A stretch of 33,863 nucleotides of DNA from Thermobifida fusca NBRC 14071 = JCM 3263 (GTDB lineage Bacteria; Actinomycetota; Actinomycetes; Streptosporangiales; Streptosporangiaceae): contig NZ_BCWB01000015.1 in the NCBI RefSeq assembly GCF_001592045.1, positions 1 to 33,863 on the forward strand, given 5' to 3'. Below, in pieces: positions 7,934 to 15,425 of the stretch; position 1 is the first letter of the stretch, and every line of letters begins with the position of its first letter. The notes beneath the pieces were generated by a model. The model saw nothing but the letters and a program-made list of their open reading frames with translations, was not told the origin of the DNA and did not search any database. The position numbers and the translations under genes were made by a program.

Positions 7934-8359
7934 CTAGTGCTGGAATTCTCCGCGGTAGTACTCGAAGACCCAGCCGATGACGGTGAGCATGATCGCGAGG
8001 AAGCCGATCGCGGTCATCCACCAGCCGACCGCAACGCCCACAGCGGTGAACGCCACTGCCATGGCGACGAACAGCGGCCACCAGCTGTGCGGGCTGAAGA
8101 AGCCGTACTCGCCGGCCCCCTCCTCGATTTCCGCATCAAGCCGTTCCTCCGGCGGCAGGCCGTGGTAGTGCTCGCTGCGCCGGGCTGCCATGAGCAGCCA
8201 GAAGCCGACCATCCACCCAAAGCCGATGGCAATGGCGAGCGTGACTGTACCGGTCCACTCCACCTGGCCGGTGAGGTACCAGCTTCCCAAGGCGTAGATC
8301 ACGGCGACCGCGCCGAAGAAGCTGGAAACACCCATGAACAGGAGTGCTTGAACTCGCAT
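7934..8359 (-). CDS. ctaF: Cytochrome c oxidase subunit IV, actinobacterial type
   Basis: A small membrane subunit found in the actinobacterial aa3 oxidase. The 141-residue protein has four hydrophobic helices in two hairpins: about 5-28 and 36-58, then, after an acidic loop (HYHGLPPEERLDAEIEEGAGEY), about 92-112 and 113-133. The loop and the PHSWWPLF motif are characteristic of the family. It starts 12 bases after the ctaD stop, with AAGGAG just before the ATG, so it is the last gene of ctaC-ctaD-ctaF. Its role is structural; it has no redox ligands. Confidence 0.93.
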   Translation of the reverse strand: MRVQALLFMGVSSFFGAVAVIYALGSWYLTGQVEWTGTVTLAIAIGFGWMVGFWLLMAARRSEHYHGLPPEERLDAEIEEGAGEYGFFSPHSWWPLFVAMAVAFTAVGVAVGWWMTAIGFLAIMLTVIGWVFEYYRGEFQH

Positions 8360-8371
8360 GGTGCTCCTTTT

Positions 8372-10063
8372 CTACTTCGTGCTCGCCGTGGCCGGCTCAG
8401 CGACCGCGGGGGTCGCCGCGTACGGGTGGTGCAGGTCGAAGGCGGGCCGCTCAGAGCGGATCCGCGGCAGCGAGACGAAGTTGTGCCGCGGCGGCGGGCA
8501 GGAGGTCGCCCACTCCAGCGAGCAGCCGTAGCCCCACGGGTCGTCCACGGTCACCTTGGGAGCGTTCTTCGCGGTCGTCCAGACGTTCCACAGGAAGAAC
8601 AGGGTGGACGCACCGAGGACGAAGGACGAGACCGTGGAGATCTGGTTGAGCAGCGTGAAGCCGTCCGCCGGCAGGTAGTCCGCGTAGCGGCGCGGCATGC
8701 CTTCCGCACCCAGCCAGTGCTGGATGAGGAAGGTGCCGTGGAAGCCGAAGAACAGCGTCCAGAAGTGGAGCTTGCCCAGCTTCTCGTTGAGCATCTTGCC
8801 GGTGAACTTCGGCCACCAGAAGTAGAAGCCCGCGAACATCGCGAACACCACGGTGCCGAACACCGTGTAGTGGAAGTGGGCCACCACGAAGTACGAGTCG
8901 GTGACGTGGAAGTCCAGCGGCGGGGAGGCCAGGATCACACCGGTGAGGCCACCGAACAGGAAGGTGGTCATGAAGCCGATGGAGAACAGCATCGGCGTCT
9001 CGAAGGTGAGCTGGCCGCGCCACATGGTGCCGATCCAGTTGAAGAACTTCACGCCGGTCGGCACCGCGATGAGGAAGGTCATGAAGGAGAAGAACGGCAG
9101 CAGGACCGCGCCGGTGGGGAACATGTGGTGCGCCCACACCGTGATGGAGAGTCCCGCGATCGCGATGGTGGCGCCGATCAGGCTCTTGTAGCCGAAGATC
9201 GGCTTGCGGCTGAACACCGGGAGGATCTCGGTGACGATGCCGAAGAACGGCAGCGCGATGATGTAGACCTCCGGGTGGCCGAAGAACCAGAACAGGTGCT
9301 GGTAGAGGATCGGCCCGCCGTGCTCGGGGTTGAAGATCTGCGCACCGATGATGCGGTCAGCCGCCAGCCCGGCGAAGGCACCGGTGAGCACCGGGAAGGC
9401 CAGCAGCACGAGCACGCTGGTGAGCACCACGTTCCACGTGAAGATCGGCATGCGGAACATGGTCATACCGGGGGCGCGCATGCACACGACCGTGGTGATG
9501 AAGTTCACCGAGCCGAGGATGGTGCTCAGACCGCTGATGGCCAGACCCATGATCCACAGGTCGCCACCGAGCCCCGGGGAACGGACCGCATCCGAGAGCG
9601 GCACGTAGGAGAACCAGCCGAAGCTCGCCGCACCGCCGGGCGTGATGAACCCGGCTACCACGATCAGGCCGCCGAACAGGAACAGGTAGTACCCGAACAG
9701 GTTGAGCCGGGGAAAGGCCACGTCGGGTGACCCGATCTGCAGCGGCAGCAGCACGTTCCCGAACCCGACGAACAGCGGCGTCGCGAACAGGAACAGCATG
9801 ATCGTGCCGTGCATGGTGAACAACTGGTTGTAGGTCTCGTTGTTCATCAGCTGCATGCCCGGGTACATCAACTCGGCCCGGATCAGCAGCGCCATGACAC
9901 CGGCGAGCAGGAAGAATGCGAACGAGGTGATCAGGTACATGTACCCGATCACCTTGTGATCGGTTGTCGTCAGCCAGCTGACGATTTTCGAGCCCGGGGT
10001 GGCCCGCCGAGCTGTGGCGGATGCCCGGACGGTCGCCGTCGGAGTCTCAACCGTCGTCGTCAT
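8372..10063 (-). CDS. ctaD: Cytochrome c oxidase subunit I
   Basis: The catalytic subunit that reduces oxygen to water at the heme a3-CuB centre and pumps protons. The 563-residue protein has twelve membrane helices. Visible ligands are H85 (FTMHGT) and H398 for heme a, H396 for heme a3 (both in [10 protein letters not shown]), and H263, H312 and H313 for CuB. H263 lies in FGHPEVY, with Y267 placed for the His-Tyr cross-link and E265 as the D-channel glutamate of A-type oxidases. The soluble C-terminus ([15 protein letters not shown]) is that of bacterial subunit I. The ATG directly abuts the ctaC stop (TAGATG), so the two are translated together. Confidence 0.97.
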   Translation of the reverse strand: MTTTVETPTATVRASATARRATPGSKIVSWLTTTDHKVIGYMYLITSFAFFLLAGVMALLIRAELMYPGMQLMNNETYNQLFTMHGTIMLFLFATPLFVGFGNVLLPLQIGSPDVAFPRLNLFGYYLFLFGGLIVVAGFITPGGAASFGWFSYVPLSDAVRSPGLGGDLWIMGLAISGLSTILGSVNFITTVVCMRAPGMTMFRMPIFTWNVVLTSVLVLLAFPVLTGAFAGLAADRIIGAQIFNPEHGGPILYQHLFWFFGHPEVYIIALPFFGIVTEILPVFSRKPIFGYKSLIGATIAIAGLSITVWAHHMFPTGAVLLPFFSFMTFLIAVPTGVKFFNWIGTMWRGQLTFETPMLFSIGFMTTFLFGGLTGVILASPPLDFHVTDSYFVVAHFHYTVFGTVVFAMFAGFYFWWPKFTGKMLNEKLGKLHFWTLFFGFHGTFLIQHWLGAEGMPRRYADYLPADGFTLLNQISTVSSFVLGASTLFFLWNVWTTAKNAPKVTVDDPWGYGCSLEWATSCPPPRHNFVSLPRIRSERPAFDLHHPYAATPAVAEPATASTK

Positions 10064-11008
10064 CTACTGACCATCCTCTTCTTCAGCCGTGGTCGCGGCA
10101 TCGTCAGCCGTGGCCGCGGTGTCGGAGGAGTCCTGGGTGGCCGTGGCCGGGCCCGGGTTGGGAGCAGGAGCCTCCTCCTCAAGGTCGGGAACCGCGGGCA
10201 GCTCCTGGGGGTTGGCCTTCTGCTCCTCGATCCACGCCCGGTACTCCTCAGGAGTGACTACGCGGAGGGTGAAGAGCATACGCGAGTGGTCGTAACCGCA
10301 CAGCTCTGCACACCGGCCCTCGTAGTCTCCCTCAACGCCGGGTTTGATCTTGACCTGGAACTCGTTCGGGTGTCCCGGGATGACGTCCAGCTTGAACGCG
10401 AACGCGGGGATCCAGAACGAGTGGATGACGTCCGGAGCCTCCAGGTCGAAGTGCACGACGCTGTCGCTCGGCAGCACCAGGACAGGAAGTTCGTCCTTGC
10501 TGGTGGACGGGACCCCGGCGACAGAGACAGGATTGCCGTTGACGTCGAGCTCGTCTTCGTAGGTGAACTGCCAGCTCCACTGGAACGCGTTCACGTCGAC
10601 GTAGACGTCAGCGGGCTCGTCGGTCTCCAGCAGGTAGGTCTGGTCTCGGGCCGTGAAGTAGAACAGCACCGAGACGACGATGATGGGCAGAACGGTGTAG
10701 AGCGCCTCGATGGGCATGTTGTAGCGCACCTGAGGCGGCAGCTGCTCAGAGCGCTTCCGATAGGCGATCACCGACCAGATGATCAGCCCCCAGACGAGAA
10801 TGCCGACCGCGAACGCCGCCACCCACGAGCCCTGCCAGAGCGTGACGACACGCTCTGCCTGCTCAGTGATCGGCTCCGGCAGCCCCAGACGAGTGAACTC
10901 GTTCGACGCGCAGCCGGTCGCGGCCACAGCCAGCGCGGCGAGCACGGCGCCGCGTGGTGCCCATCGGCGCAGCGCGTGGCGCCGATTCCTATGGCGGGTC
11001 GGACTCAC
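10064..11008 (-). CDS. ctaC: Cytochrome c oxidase subunit II (lipoprotein, CuA)
   Basis: Subunit II takes electrons from the QcrC heme through its dinuclear CuA centre and passes them to subunit I. The 314-residue protein has a signal sequence ending in a lipobox (AATGC, C33), two membrane helices (about 59-82 and 102-119), then a cupredoxin domain. The CuA ligands are in CAELCGYDHSRM: C233, E235, C237, H241 and M244, with the upstream His in DVIHSFWIP. The aromatic patch FQWSWQF, the electron entry point, is present. The last 50 residues are acidic and Ala/Thr-rich, probably a disordered tail. The GTG start is preceded by GGGAAGG. It is the first gene of ctaCDF. Confidence 0.96.
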   Translation of the reverse strand: MSPTRHRNRRHALRRWAPRGAVLAALAVAATGCASNEFTRLGLPEPITEQAERVVTLWQGSWVAAFAVGILVWGLIIWSVIAYRKRSEQLPPQVRYNMPIEALYTVLPIIVVSVLFYFTARDQTYLLETDEPADVYVDVNAFQWSWQFTYEDELDVNGNPVSVAGVPSTSKDELPVLVLPSDSVVHFDLEAPDVIHSFWIPAFAFKLDVIPGHPNEFQVKIKPGVEGDYEGRCAELCGYDHSRMLFTLRVVTPEEYRAWIEEQKANPQELPAVPDLEEEAPAPNPGPATATQDSSDTAATADDAATTAEEEDGQ

Positions 11009-11076
11009 GGATTGCCTTCCCAGCGGTGATGCCGCACTGTGTGCGGGCGGGTCCTATGCCAAAAAAGCCTGTCAAG

Positions 11077-11092
11077 CGGAAACATTATCGCG
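11077..11092 (-). promoter_or_regulatory. Respiratory-operon motif upstream of ctaC
   Basis: Read on minus this is CGCGATAATGTTTCCG, matching the ctaE upstream sequence CGCGATAATGCTTGCG at 14 of 16 positions. As a -10 box, GATAAT would start transcription about 70 bases before the ctaC GTG. No convincing -35 box is visible, so it could instead be a regulator site. Confidence 0.45.
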
Positions 11093-11135
11093 ACGCTCCA
11101 GCGTCCCTTCTCCGGGGACCGCTGGTCAGCGTGTT

Positions 11136-11153
11136 GCACAACGTCCGTTGTGC
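11136..11153. promoter_or_regulatory. Perfect 8-2-8 inverted repeat, candidate operator
   Basis: GCACAACGTCCGTTGTGC is perfectly symmetrical with 8-bp arms. It lies 128 bases upstream of ctaC and 159 upstream of the TusA-like gene. It does not match the Rex consensus (TTGTGAA...TTCACAA). Confidence 0.45.
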
Positions 11154-11311
11154 GGGCTTAGCCCTTGACCGTAACCTTGGCGGCCCCTGGAACCGCAGGA
11201 CTGGCTAAGCCGAGATTATCGCCGTGATCACGAGGCGCTTCACCGGGTACCTCTTAGCGACCCGTCGGGGTAAAGATTAGGACACACCTTCGTCAGACAA
11301 GGAGAAGCCCC

Positions 11312-11548
11312 GTGTCGGAGCAGCCGCTGCTGACCATCGACGCGATCGGCCGCAAGTGCCCGGTGCCGATCATCATGCTCGCAAACCGTCTGCGGGAAGT
11401 GCCGATTGGATCAGTGATCGCGGTCACCGCCGATGATCCAGCGGCACGGACCGACATTCCGGCGTGGTGTCGGATGAAGCGGCACACGTTCCTGCGCGAG
11501 GTCCCGTTGAGCAGGGGGAGCGCCTTCCACGTGCAGCGCATGTACTGA
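11312..11548 (+). CDS. TusA-family sulfur-carrier protein
   Basis: A 78-residue protein of the TusA/SirA fold. These small cytosolic proteins carry sulfur as a persulfide on a cysteine in a CPxP motif. Here the motif is RKCPVPIIML with C16, preceded by the usual strand (LLTIDAIG). The rest follows the family pattern (strand VIAVTADDPAARTDIPAWCRMKRH, with a second Cys at 53). The GTG start has AAGGAG eight bases upstream. No cysteine desulfurase lies beside it, although one occupies a similar place in some actinobacteria as far as I recall. Its partner and acceptor are therefore unknown; tRNA thiolation, molybdenum cofactor or Fe-S metabolism are all possible. The nearby A-carrier gene (13719-14069) makes a sulfur/iron link plausible but unproven. 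Confidence 0.85.
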   Translation: MSEQPLLTIDAIGRKCPVPIIMLANRLREVPIGSVIAVTADDPAARTDIPAWCRMKRHTFLREVPLSRGSAFHVQRMY

Positions 11549-11575
11549 CGAGGACGGGCGCCCTTGCCACGGCGA

Positions 11576-11609
11576 GGGCCGCACCCCGTGCCGTGCAGAG
11601 GTGCGGCCC
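11576..11609. terminator. Bidirectional terminator between TusA-like gene and rpsD
   Basis: A 10-bp perfect stem GGGCCGCACC (11576-11585) / GGTGCGGCCC (11600-11609) with a 14-base loop lies between two converging genes, 27 bases after one and 16 after the other. Neither side has a strong T-tract. Confidence 0.65.
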
Positions 11610-11625
11610 CAGTGCCCAAGCTGGA

Positions 11626-12237
11626 TCAGCGGGCGTAGTACTCGACGACGAGCTGCTCGTCGAAGGGAACCGGCACCTGCTCGCGCTTGGGCCGGTCCAC
11701 CACGGCGATGGTCAGGTCCTTGTGGCTGACCGCCAGGTAGCTGGCGATCTTCTCGTCGGCGTGCACGCCCTCGGCGGCCTCGATGAACGGGACCAGCTTG
11801 CGCGACTTCTCCCGCACGCTGACGATCTGGCCAGGCTTGACCTGGTAGGAGGGGATGTCCACCTTCTTGCCGTCCACGGTGATGTGGCCGTGGTTGATGA
11901 ACTGGCGGGCCGCGTAGATGGAGGCGGCGAAGCCCGCCCGCAGCAGCACGGTGGCCAGCCGCAGCTCGAGCTCGGCGATCATCTCCTCGCCGGTACGGCC
12001 CGGACGCTTCTTCGCGTTCTCGTAGACGCGGGCCAGCTGCTTCTCGGAAAGGTCGTAGTACCAGCGCAGCTTCTGCTTCTCCGCCTGACGGACGGCGTAG
12101 TCGCTGGTAGAGCGGCGCACCCGACGGCCGTGCTCACCGGGCGGGTAAGGACGCTTCTCGAAGTACTTGACCGCCTTACGGGTCAAGGGAACGCCAGCGC
12201 GCCGGGACAACCGTACCTTCGGTCCGGTGTAGCGCAT
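11626..12237 (-). CDS. rpsD: 30S ribosomal protein S4, cysteine-free form
   Basis: S4 is a primary 16S rRNA-binding protein that starts assembly of the 5' domain of the small subunit. In some bacteria it also represses its own mRNA. The 203-residue product has the N-terminal MRYTGPKVRLSRRAGVPL and the S4 RNA-binding domain (about 92-155: LELRLATVLLRAGFAASIYAARQFINHGHITVDGKKVDIPS). There is no cysteine anywhere, so it lacks the zinc-binding Cys4 N-terminus of the other S4 form. GGAGGAC precedes the ATG. It stands alone instead of in the rpsM-rpsK-rpoA operon, and has a long leader. Confidence 0.97.
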   Translation of the reverse strand: MRYTGPKVRLSRRAGVPLTRKAVKYFEKRPYPPGEHGRRVRRSTSDYAVRQAEKQKLRWYYDLSEKQLARVYENAKKRPGRTGEEMIAELELRLATVLLRAGFAASIYAARQFINHGHITVDGKKVDIPSYQVKPGQIVSVREKSRKLVPFIEAAEGVHADEKIASYLAVSHKDLTIAVVDRPKREQVPVPFDEQLVVEYYAR

Positions 12238-12581
12238 TCAAGTCCTCCACAGTGTTCAGTTCTCACACAAAGGTGGGAATCCCAGGTAAGGCTCGCCTAG
12301 TTCTGGGAGGCGTCGTTCGACGGCCCTGCCCGTCTCCTGCGGGACGGGGCTGTTCCCTACCGCCGCGATGACCCCGCACGCGGCGGCGTGGCGTAGAGAT
12401 CCCGGCACGCGTCTCAGCGCCCGGGCTGCTTCATGCCGAGCGCGTGGACCAGAAACAGGTCACCACCGAGATGCCCGGACACGAGGGTCGGGTATCTACT
12501 CTACGCGCCTTCGGAAGGTGCGCTGACCAACCGCAGGGCTGTCGCGGCGGTTCGCTTCCCGGGCACAGCCGTCCCGCCGGG
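12238..12581 (-). promoter_or_regulatory. Long structured leader / promoter region of rpsD
   Basis: This 344-base gap lies upstream of rpsD on minus and contains the end of the adoK transcription unit. Two hairpins are evident: CCGCCGCG/CGCGGCGG (12360-12367 with 12379-12386) and CCCGTC/GACGGG (12329-12334 with 12343-12348), whose loop on minus contains CAGGA. Farther upstream, on minus, GTAGAGTAGATACCC (around 12485-12500) is the most AT-rich block and a possible -10 area. If transcription starts there, the leader is about 250 bases, enough for autoregulation by S4. No known leader motif was recognised. Confidence 0.4.
12282..12300. promoter_or_regulatory. Iron-box-like sequence in the rpsD leader
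   Basis: CCAGGTAAGGCTCGCCTAG resembles the IdeR/DmdR iron box TTAGGTTAGGCTAACCTAA at 13 of 19 positions, including AGGT, AGGCT and CCTA. The site is 45 bases upstream of the rpsD ATG. The two half sites agree at 6 of 9 positions. Function is unproven. Confidence 0.3.
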
Positions 12582-13556
12582 TCAGGACATGCGGTCGGCG
12601 ACCTCGGCCGCTGCGTCGTCGCCGTAGGAGCGGGCCATCCGCTCCAGCAGGCTTTCCTTGGTCAGCCGGTATTCTTGCGGGCCGCTCACTTCCAGGCAGT
12701 GGGCAGCGGTGGCGTTGCCGACCTGGGCGCAGCGGTCCAGGTCCAGCCCCCAGGAGAGGGCGGCGAGGAATCCGGCGCGGAACGCGTCGCCCGCACCGGT
12801 GGGGTCGACTGCCTCCGAGACGTGGGCGGCGGGGATGTGGAGACTGGGTTCTCCGGCCTGGTCGATGCGCACCCCCTTGGCGCCCAGGGTGGTCACCCGG
12901 GCGCCTACGCGGGCGAGCACTTCCGCGTCGCTCCACCCGGTCTTCTGCTCGGTCAGCGCTTTTTCGTACTCGTTGGCAAAAAGGTATTGGGCGCCTTCGA
13001 CCAGGGAGCGCACTTCCGGCCCTTCCATGCGGGCAAGCTGCTGGGAGGGGTCGGCAGCGAAGTTGATCCCGCGCACCCGGCATTCTTCGCTGTGCCGGAT
13101 CATCGCCTCCGGGTCGTTGGCTCCCACGACGACCAGGTCGATGCCGCCGAGGCGCTGGGCGAGCGGCCACAGTTCGATGTTGCGCGCCTCGGCCATCGCT
13201 CCCGCGTAGAAGGAGGCGATCTGGTTGTGGTCCCGGTCGGTGGTGCACACGAACCGGGCGGTGTGCCGCATCTCGGAGACGTGCACCCCGGACGTGTCGA
13301 CACCGTGGCGTTCCAGCCAGGCGGCGTAGTCGGCGAAGTCCGCGCCGACCGCGCCGACCAGGATCGGGTTCAGTCCGAGACAGCCCAGGCCGAAGCTGAT
13401 GTTGGCGGCGACCCCTCCCCGGCGTACTTCCAGTTCGTCGACGAGGAAGGACAGGGAGACCTGGGTGAGCTGGTCGGCGATGAGCTGGTCGGCGAACCGG
13501 CCTTCGAAGGTCATCAGGTGGTCGGTAGCGATGGATCCGGTGACCGCGATGCGCAC
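12582..13556 (-). CDS. adoK: PfkB-family kinase, adenosine kinase-like
   Basis: A ribokinase-family enzyme of 324 residues. Its sequence closely follows what I recall of mycobacterial AdoK (Rv2202c), including MRIAVTGSIATDHLM, VSLSFLVDEL, RRGGVAANISFGLG, HTARFVCTTD, IASFYAGAMAEARNI and NFAADPSQQLARM. The likely reaction is ATP-dependent phosphorylation of adenosine to AMP, a purine salvage step in the cytosol. The PfkB signature 2 DPTGAGDAFRAGF (from D251) supplies the anion hole and catalytic base D257. The GTG start has GAGGAG upstream. The same neighbourhood (cta genes, A-carrier, glycerate kinase) surrounds the mycobacterial gene. Another PfkB sugar kinase activity cannot be excluded from sequence alone. 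Confidence 0.85.
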   Translation of the reverse strand: MRIAVTGSIATDHLMTFEGRFADQLIADQLTQVSLSFLVDELEVRRGGVAANISFGLGCLGLNPILVGAVGADFADYAAWLERHGVDTSGVHVSEMRHTARFVCTTDRDHNQIASFYAGAMAEARNIELWPLAQRLGGIDLVVVGANDPEAMIRHSEECRVRGINFAADPSQQLARMEGPEVRSLVEGAQYLFANEYEKALTEQKTGWSDAEVLARVGARVTTLGAKGVRIDQAGEPSLHIPAAHVSEAVDPTGAGDAFRAGFLAALSWGLDLDRCAQVGNATAAHCLEVSGPQEYRLTKESLLERMARSYGDDAAAEVADRMS

Positions 13557-13649
13557 AGCGACGGACTCCTCGGAGTCAGAAACGGGTTACAGACGGCACA
13601 ACTGTATCCACCCCGCTCGAAGAGTGCGGTAAGCCGCAGAACAGCGAAA

Positions 13650-13682
13650 GGGCCCGCTCACCCACGGGGGTGGGGCGGGCCC
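13650..13682 (-). terminator. Terminator of the erpA gene
   Basis: GGGCCCGC...CACC (13650-13662) pairs with GGTG...GCGGGCCC (13669-13682), an interrupted stem of about 12 bp. On minus it is followed by TTTCGC. It lies 36 bases beyond the erpA stop. Confidence 0.75.
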
Positions 13683-13718
13683 GTAGCCTTCACGGCGAGG
13701 TGTGCGGGGAGTGACCCA

Positions 13719-14069
13719 TCAGTGGAAGGAGTCACCGCAGGCGCAGGAGTTCTGCGCGCTCGGGTTGTCGATCGTGAAGCCCTGCTTCTCGATCGTGTCC
13801 ACGAAGTCGATGGTGGCGCCCATGAGGTAGGGCATGCTGTAGCGGTCGACGGCGAGCTCGACCCCGTTGTGGTCGGTGATGATGTCTCCGTCGAGCGTGC
13901 GCTCGTCGAAGTAGAGCTGGTAGCGCAGTCCCGAGCAGCCTCCGGGCGCCACTCCTAGACGCAGTCTCAGGTCGTCGCGGCCTTCCTGGGCCAGCAGCGA
14001 CTTGACCTTCTCCACCGCCGCGTCAGTGAGGGTGACCCCCTGCGTGGTGGCGTCAGTCTCAGCCGTCAT
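13719..14069 (-). CDS. erpA: Iron-sulfur cluster A-type carrier/insertion protein
   Basis: A HesB/IscA-family protein of 116 residues that receives Fe-S clusters from the assembly scaffold and inserts them into target enzymes. The three conserved cysteines are present: C45 in APGGCSGLRY, and C109 and C111 in SCACGDSF. The rest follows the family (LTDAAVEKVKSLL, LRLGVAPGGCSG, MGATIDFVDT, GFTIDNPSA). It starts with an ATG preceded by GGAGGAG. It is a single-gene unit, bounded by a terminator after it and an inverted repeat upstream. It lies among genes that depend on such clusters (the Rieske protein nearby), but specific targets cannot be read from sequence. Confidence 0.94.
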   Translation of the reverse strand: MTAETDATTQGVTLTDAAVEKVKSLLAQEGRDDLRLRLGVAPGGCSGLRYQLYFDERTLDGDIITDHNGVELAVDRYSMPYLMGATIDFVDTIEKQGFTIDNPSAQNSCACGDSFH

Positions 14070-14122
14070 GTGCGAAACTCCTCCAAAACGGGGTGGCCGC
14101 CGCCTTGGGCGACCTTAGGATT

Positions 14123-14143
14123 CCTGACGCGTCAAACGTCAGG
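14123..14143. promoter_or_regulatory. Inverted repeat upstream of erpA
   Basis: CCTGACG (14123-14129) and CGTCAGG (14137-14143) form a 7-bp dyad with a 7-base spacer, 54 bases upstream of the erpA ATG. The spacing and position suit an operator. It matches no regulator consensus I can name. Confidence 0.4.
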
Positions 14144-14276
14144 GCTCGTTGCAGCATTCCCTGTGCAGTGCACTCTTCAGAGTAGGTGCTCCGGGGAGAC
14201 GCTCGCTATCCCGGAACACTTGTGACGTGTCTTTCTTCTTCCCGCCTGCTGCCTGTATCACGGTCGTTACCTCAGG

Positions 14277-15377
14277 TCAGCGCGGCCAGTCCGCTGCGAC
14301 GCGGGCTGCGAGGCGGCGCAGTTCCCGCGCGGAGTGCTCCAGGGCGGCCTGCACTGATCCCGCGGATTCGACGAGGGAGTGGGCTGCGGTGACGCCTGCC
14401 GCGGCGGCTTCTTCTTCCGCGACGGCGACCCGGCCGGCGAGGACGACGCAGGGCACGCCGTGCCGGGACGCGGTCTGCGCTACCCCATGCGGGAGTTTGC
14501 CGCGCAGGGACTGGGAGTCGAAGGACCCTTCCCCGGTGATGACCGCGTCGGCGGAGGCCACGAGGGTGTCGAGGCCGACCGCGCCCAGCACTCTGCGCAC
14601 CCCGGATTCGACGGTGCCGCCGAGCAGCAGCAGTCCGTAGCCGAGCCCGCCGGCTGCCCCGGCTCCGGGCGTGGCGCGCAGCGTCGTCTCCGGGTCGGTG
14701 AGGTCCGCGAAGTGGGCGAGCGCGGCGTCCAGGCGCTGGACTTGGGCGGCGTCCGCGCCTTTCTGCGGTCCGAAGACGGCGCTGGCGCCGTGGGCGCCGA
14801 GCAGCGGGTTGTCCACGTCGGTGGCGGCAATGAGCCGGATGCCGGCGACGCGGGCGCGGGCCGCGGCCAGGTCGACGCGGTCTAGGCCGGTGAGGGCACC
14901 GCCGCCGCTCCGCAGTGGTTCGGCGGGCGTAGCGCCGAGGGCGGCGAGCATGCCCGCTCCCCCGTCGTTGGTGCCGCTGCCGCCCAGGCCGACGACGACG
15001 GTGGTGGCGCCGCGGTCGATGGCTGCGCCGATCAGCTCCCCTACCCCGTAGGTGGTGGTGGTTTCCGGGTTGCGGTCTTTAGCGGGCAGCAGGTGGAGGC
15101 CGCACGCTTGGGCGCTTTCCACGTAGGCGGTCTGTCCGACGAGGAGGAAGCGGGCCTGCACCGGGGTGCCGAGCGGCCCGGTGGCTTCGGTGGCGACGAG
15201 GGTGCCGCCGAGCGCCGTGTGCAGCACGTCGACGAATCCGGGGCCGCCGTCGGAGAGCGGCACCAGGGTGCAGTGGGTGTCCGGGTCGACGGAGCGCCAG
15301 CCGTCTGCGATGGCTTCGGCTGCTTCGACCGCGGTGAGGGTTCCAGCGAACTTGTCAGGAGCGATCACGATACGCAC
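14277..15377 (-). CDS. glxK: Glycerate kinase (GlxK/GarK family)
   Basis: Phosphorylates D-glycerate to a phosphoglycerate (2-phosphoglycerate in this family), feeding glyoxylate or serine carbon into lower glycolysis. The 366-residue protein starts VRIVIAPDKFAGTLTAVEAAEAIADGW, a standard family beginning. It carries SDGGPGFVDVL (substrate loop), VVVGLGGSGTNDGGAGML (phosphate-binding glycine loop), and VITGEGSFDSQSLRGKLPHGVA near the end. I chose the GTG at 15377 because the ten residues upstream in frame (from a TTG at 15407) are not family-like. No clear ribosome binding site precedes either. The upstream pspAB gene on the same strand ends 48 bases before, so co-transcription is possible. 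Confidence 0.92.
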   Translation of the reverse strand: MRIVIAPDKFAGTLTAVEAAEAIADGWRSVDPDTHCTLVPLSDGGPGFVDVLHTALGGTLVATEATGPLGTPVQARFLLVGQTAYVESAQACGLHLLPAKDRNPETTTTYGVGELIGAAIDRGATTVVVGLGGSGTNDGGAGMLAALGATPAEPLRSGGGALTGLDRVDLAAARARVAGIRLIAATDVDNPLLGAHGASAVFGPQKGADAAQVQRLDAALAHFADLTDPETTLRATPGAGAAGGLGYGLLLLGGTVESGVRRVLGAVGLDTLVASADAVITGEGSFDSQSLRGKLPHGVAQTASRHGVPCVVLAGRVAVAEEEAAAAGVTAAHSLVESAGSVQAALEHSARELRRLAARVAADWPR

Positions 15378-15425
15378 CCCTGTAGTGTGCCGGAAAGCGC
15401 TCGCCAAGCACGGGAGCGGGGCCGG

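Larger units (their letters stand above)
11009..11311. promoter_or_regulatory. Divergent regulatory region of ctaCDF and the TusA-like gene
   Basis: This 303-base non-coding region holds several candidate sites. On minus, CGCGATAATGTTTCCG (11077-11092) resembles the ctaE -10 region; a second GCGATAAT lies at 11215-11222. A perfect dyad GCACAACG-TC-CGTTGTGC lies at 11136-11153. GGGCTTAGCCC (11154-11164) contains GGCTTAGCC, the reverse complement of GGCTAAGCC at 11203-11211. A TTGACA on minus (11069-11074) has no -10 at proper distance. Confidence 0.5.

Noticed and set aside
7772-9730. A 652-codon open frame on plus opposite ctaF and ctaD
   Set aside because: His/Glu/Arg-rich shadow; ctaD and ctaF on minus are certain.
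11069-11074. TTGACA on minus as the ctaC -35 box
   Set aside because: The only -10-like hexamer (TAGGAC) is 13 bases away, too near for a normal promoter.
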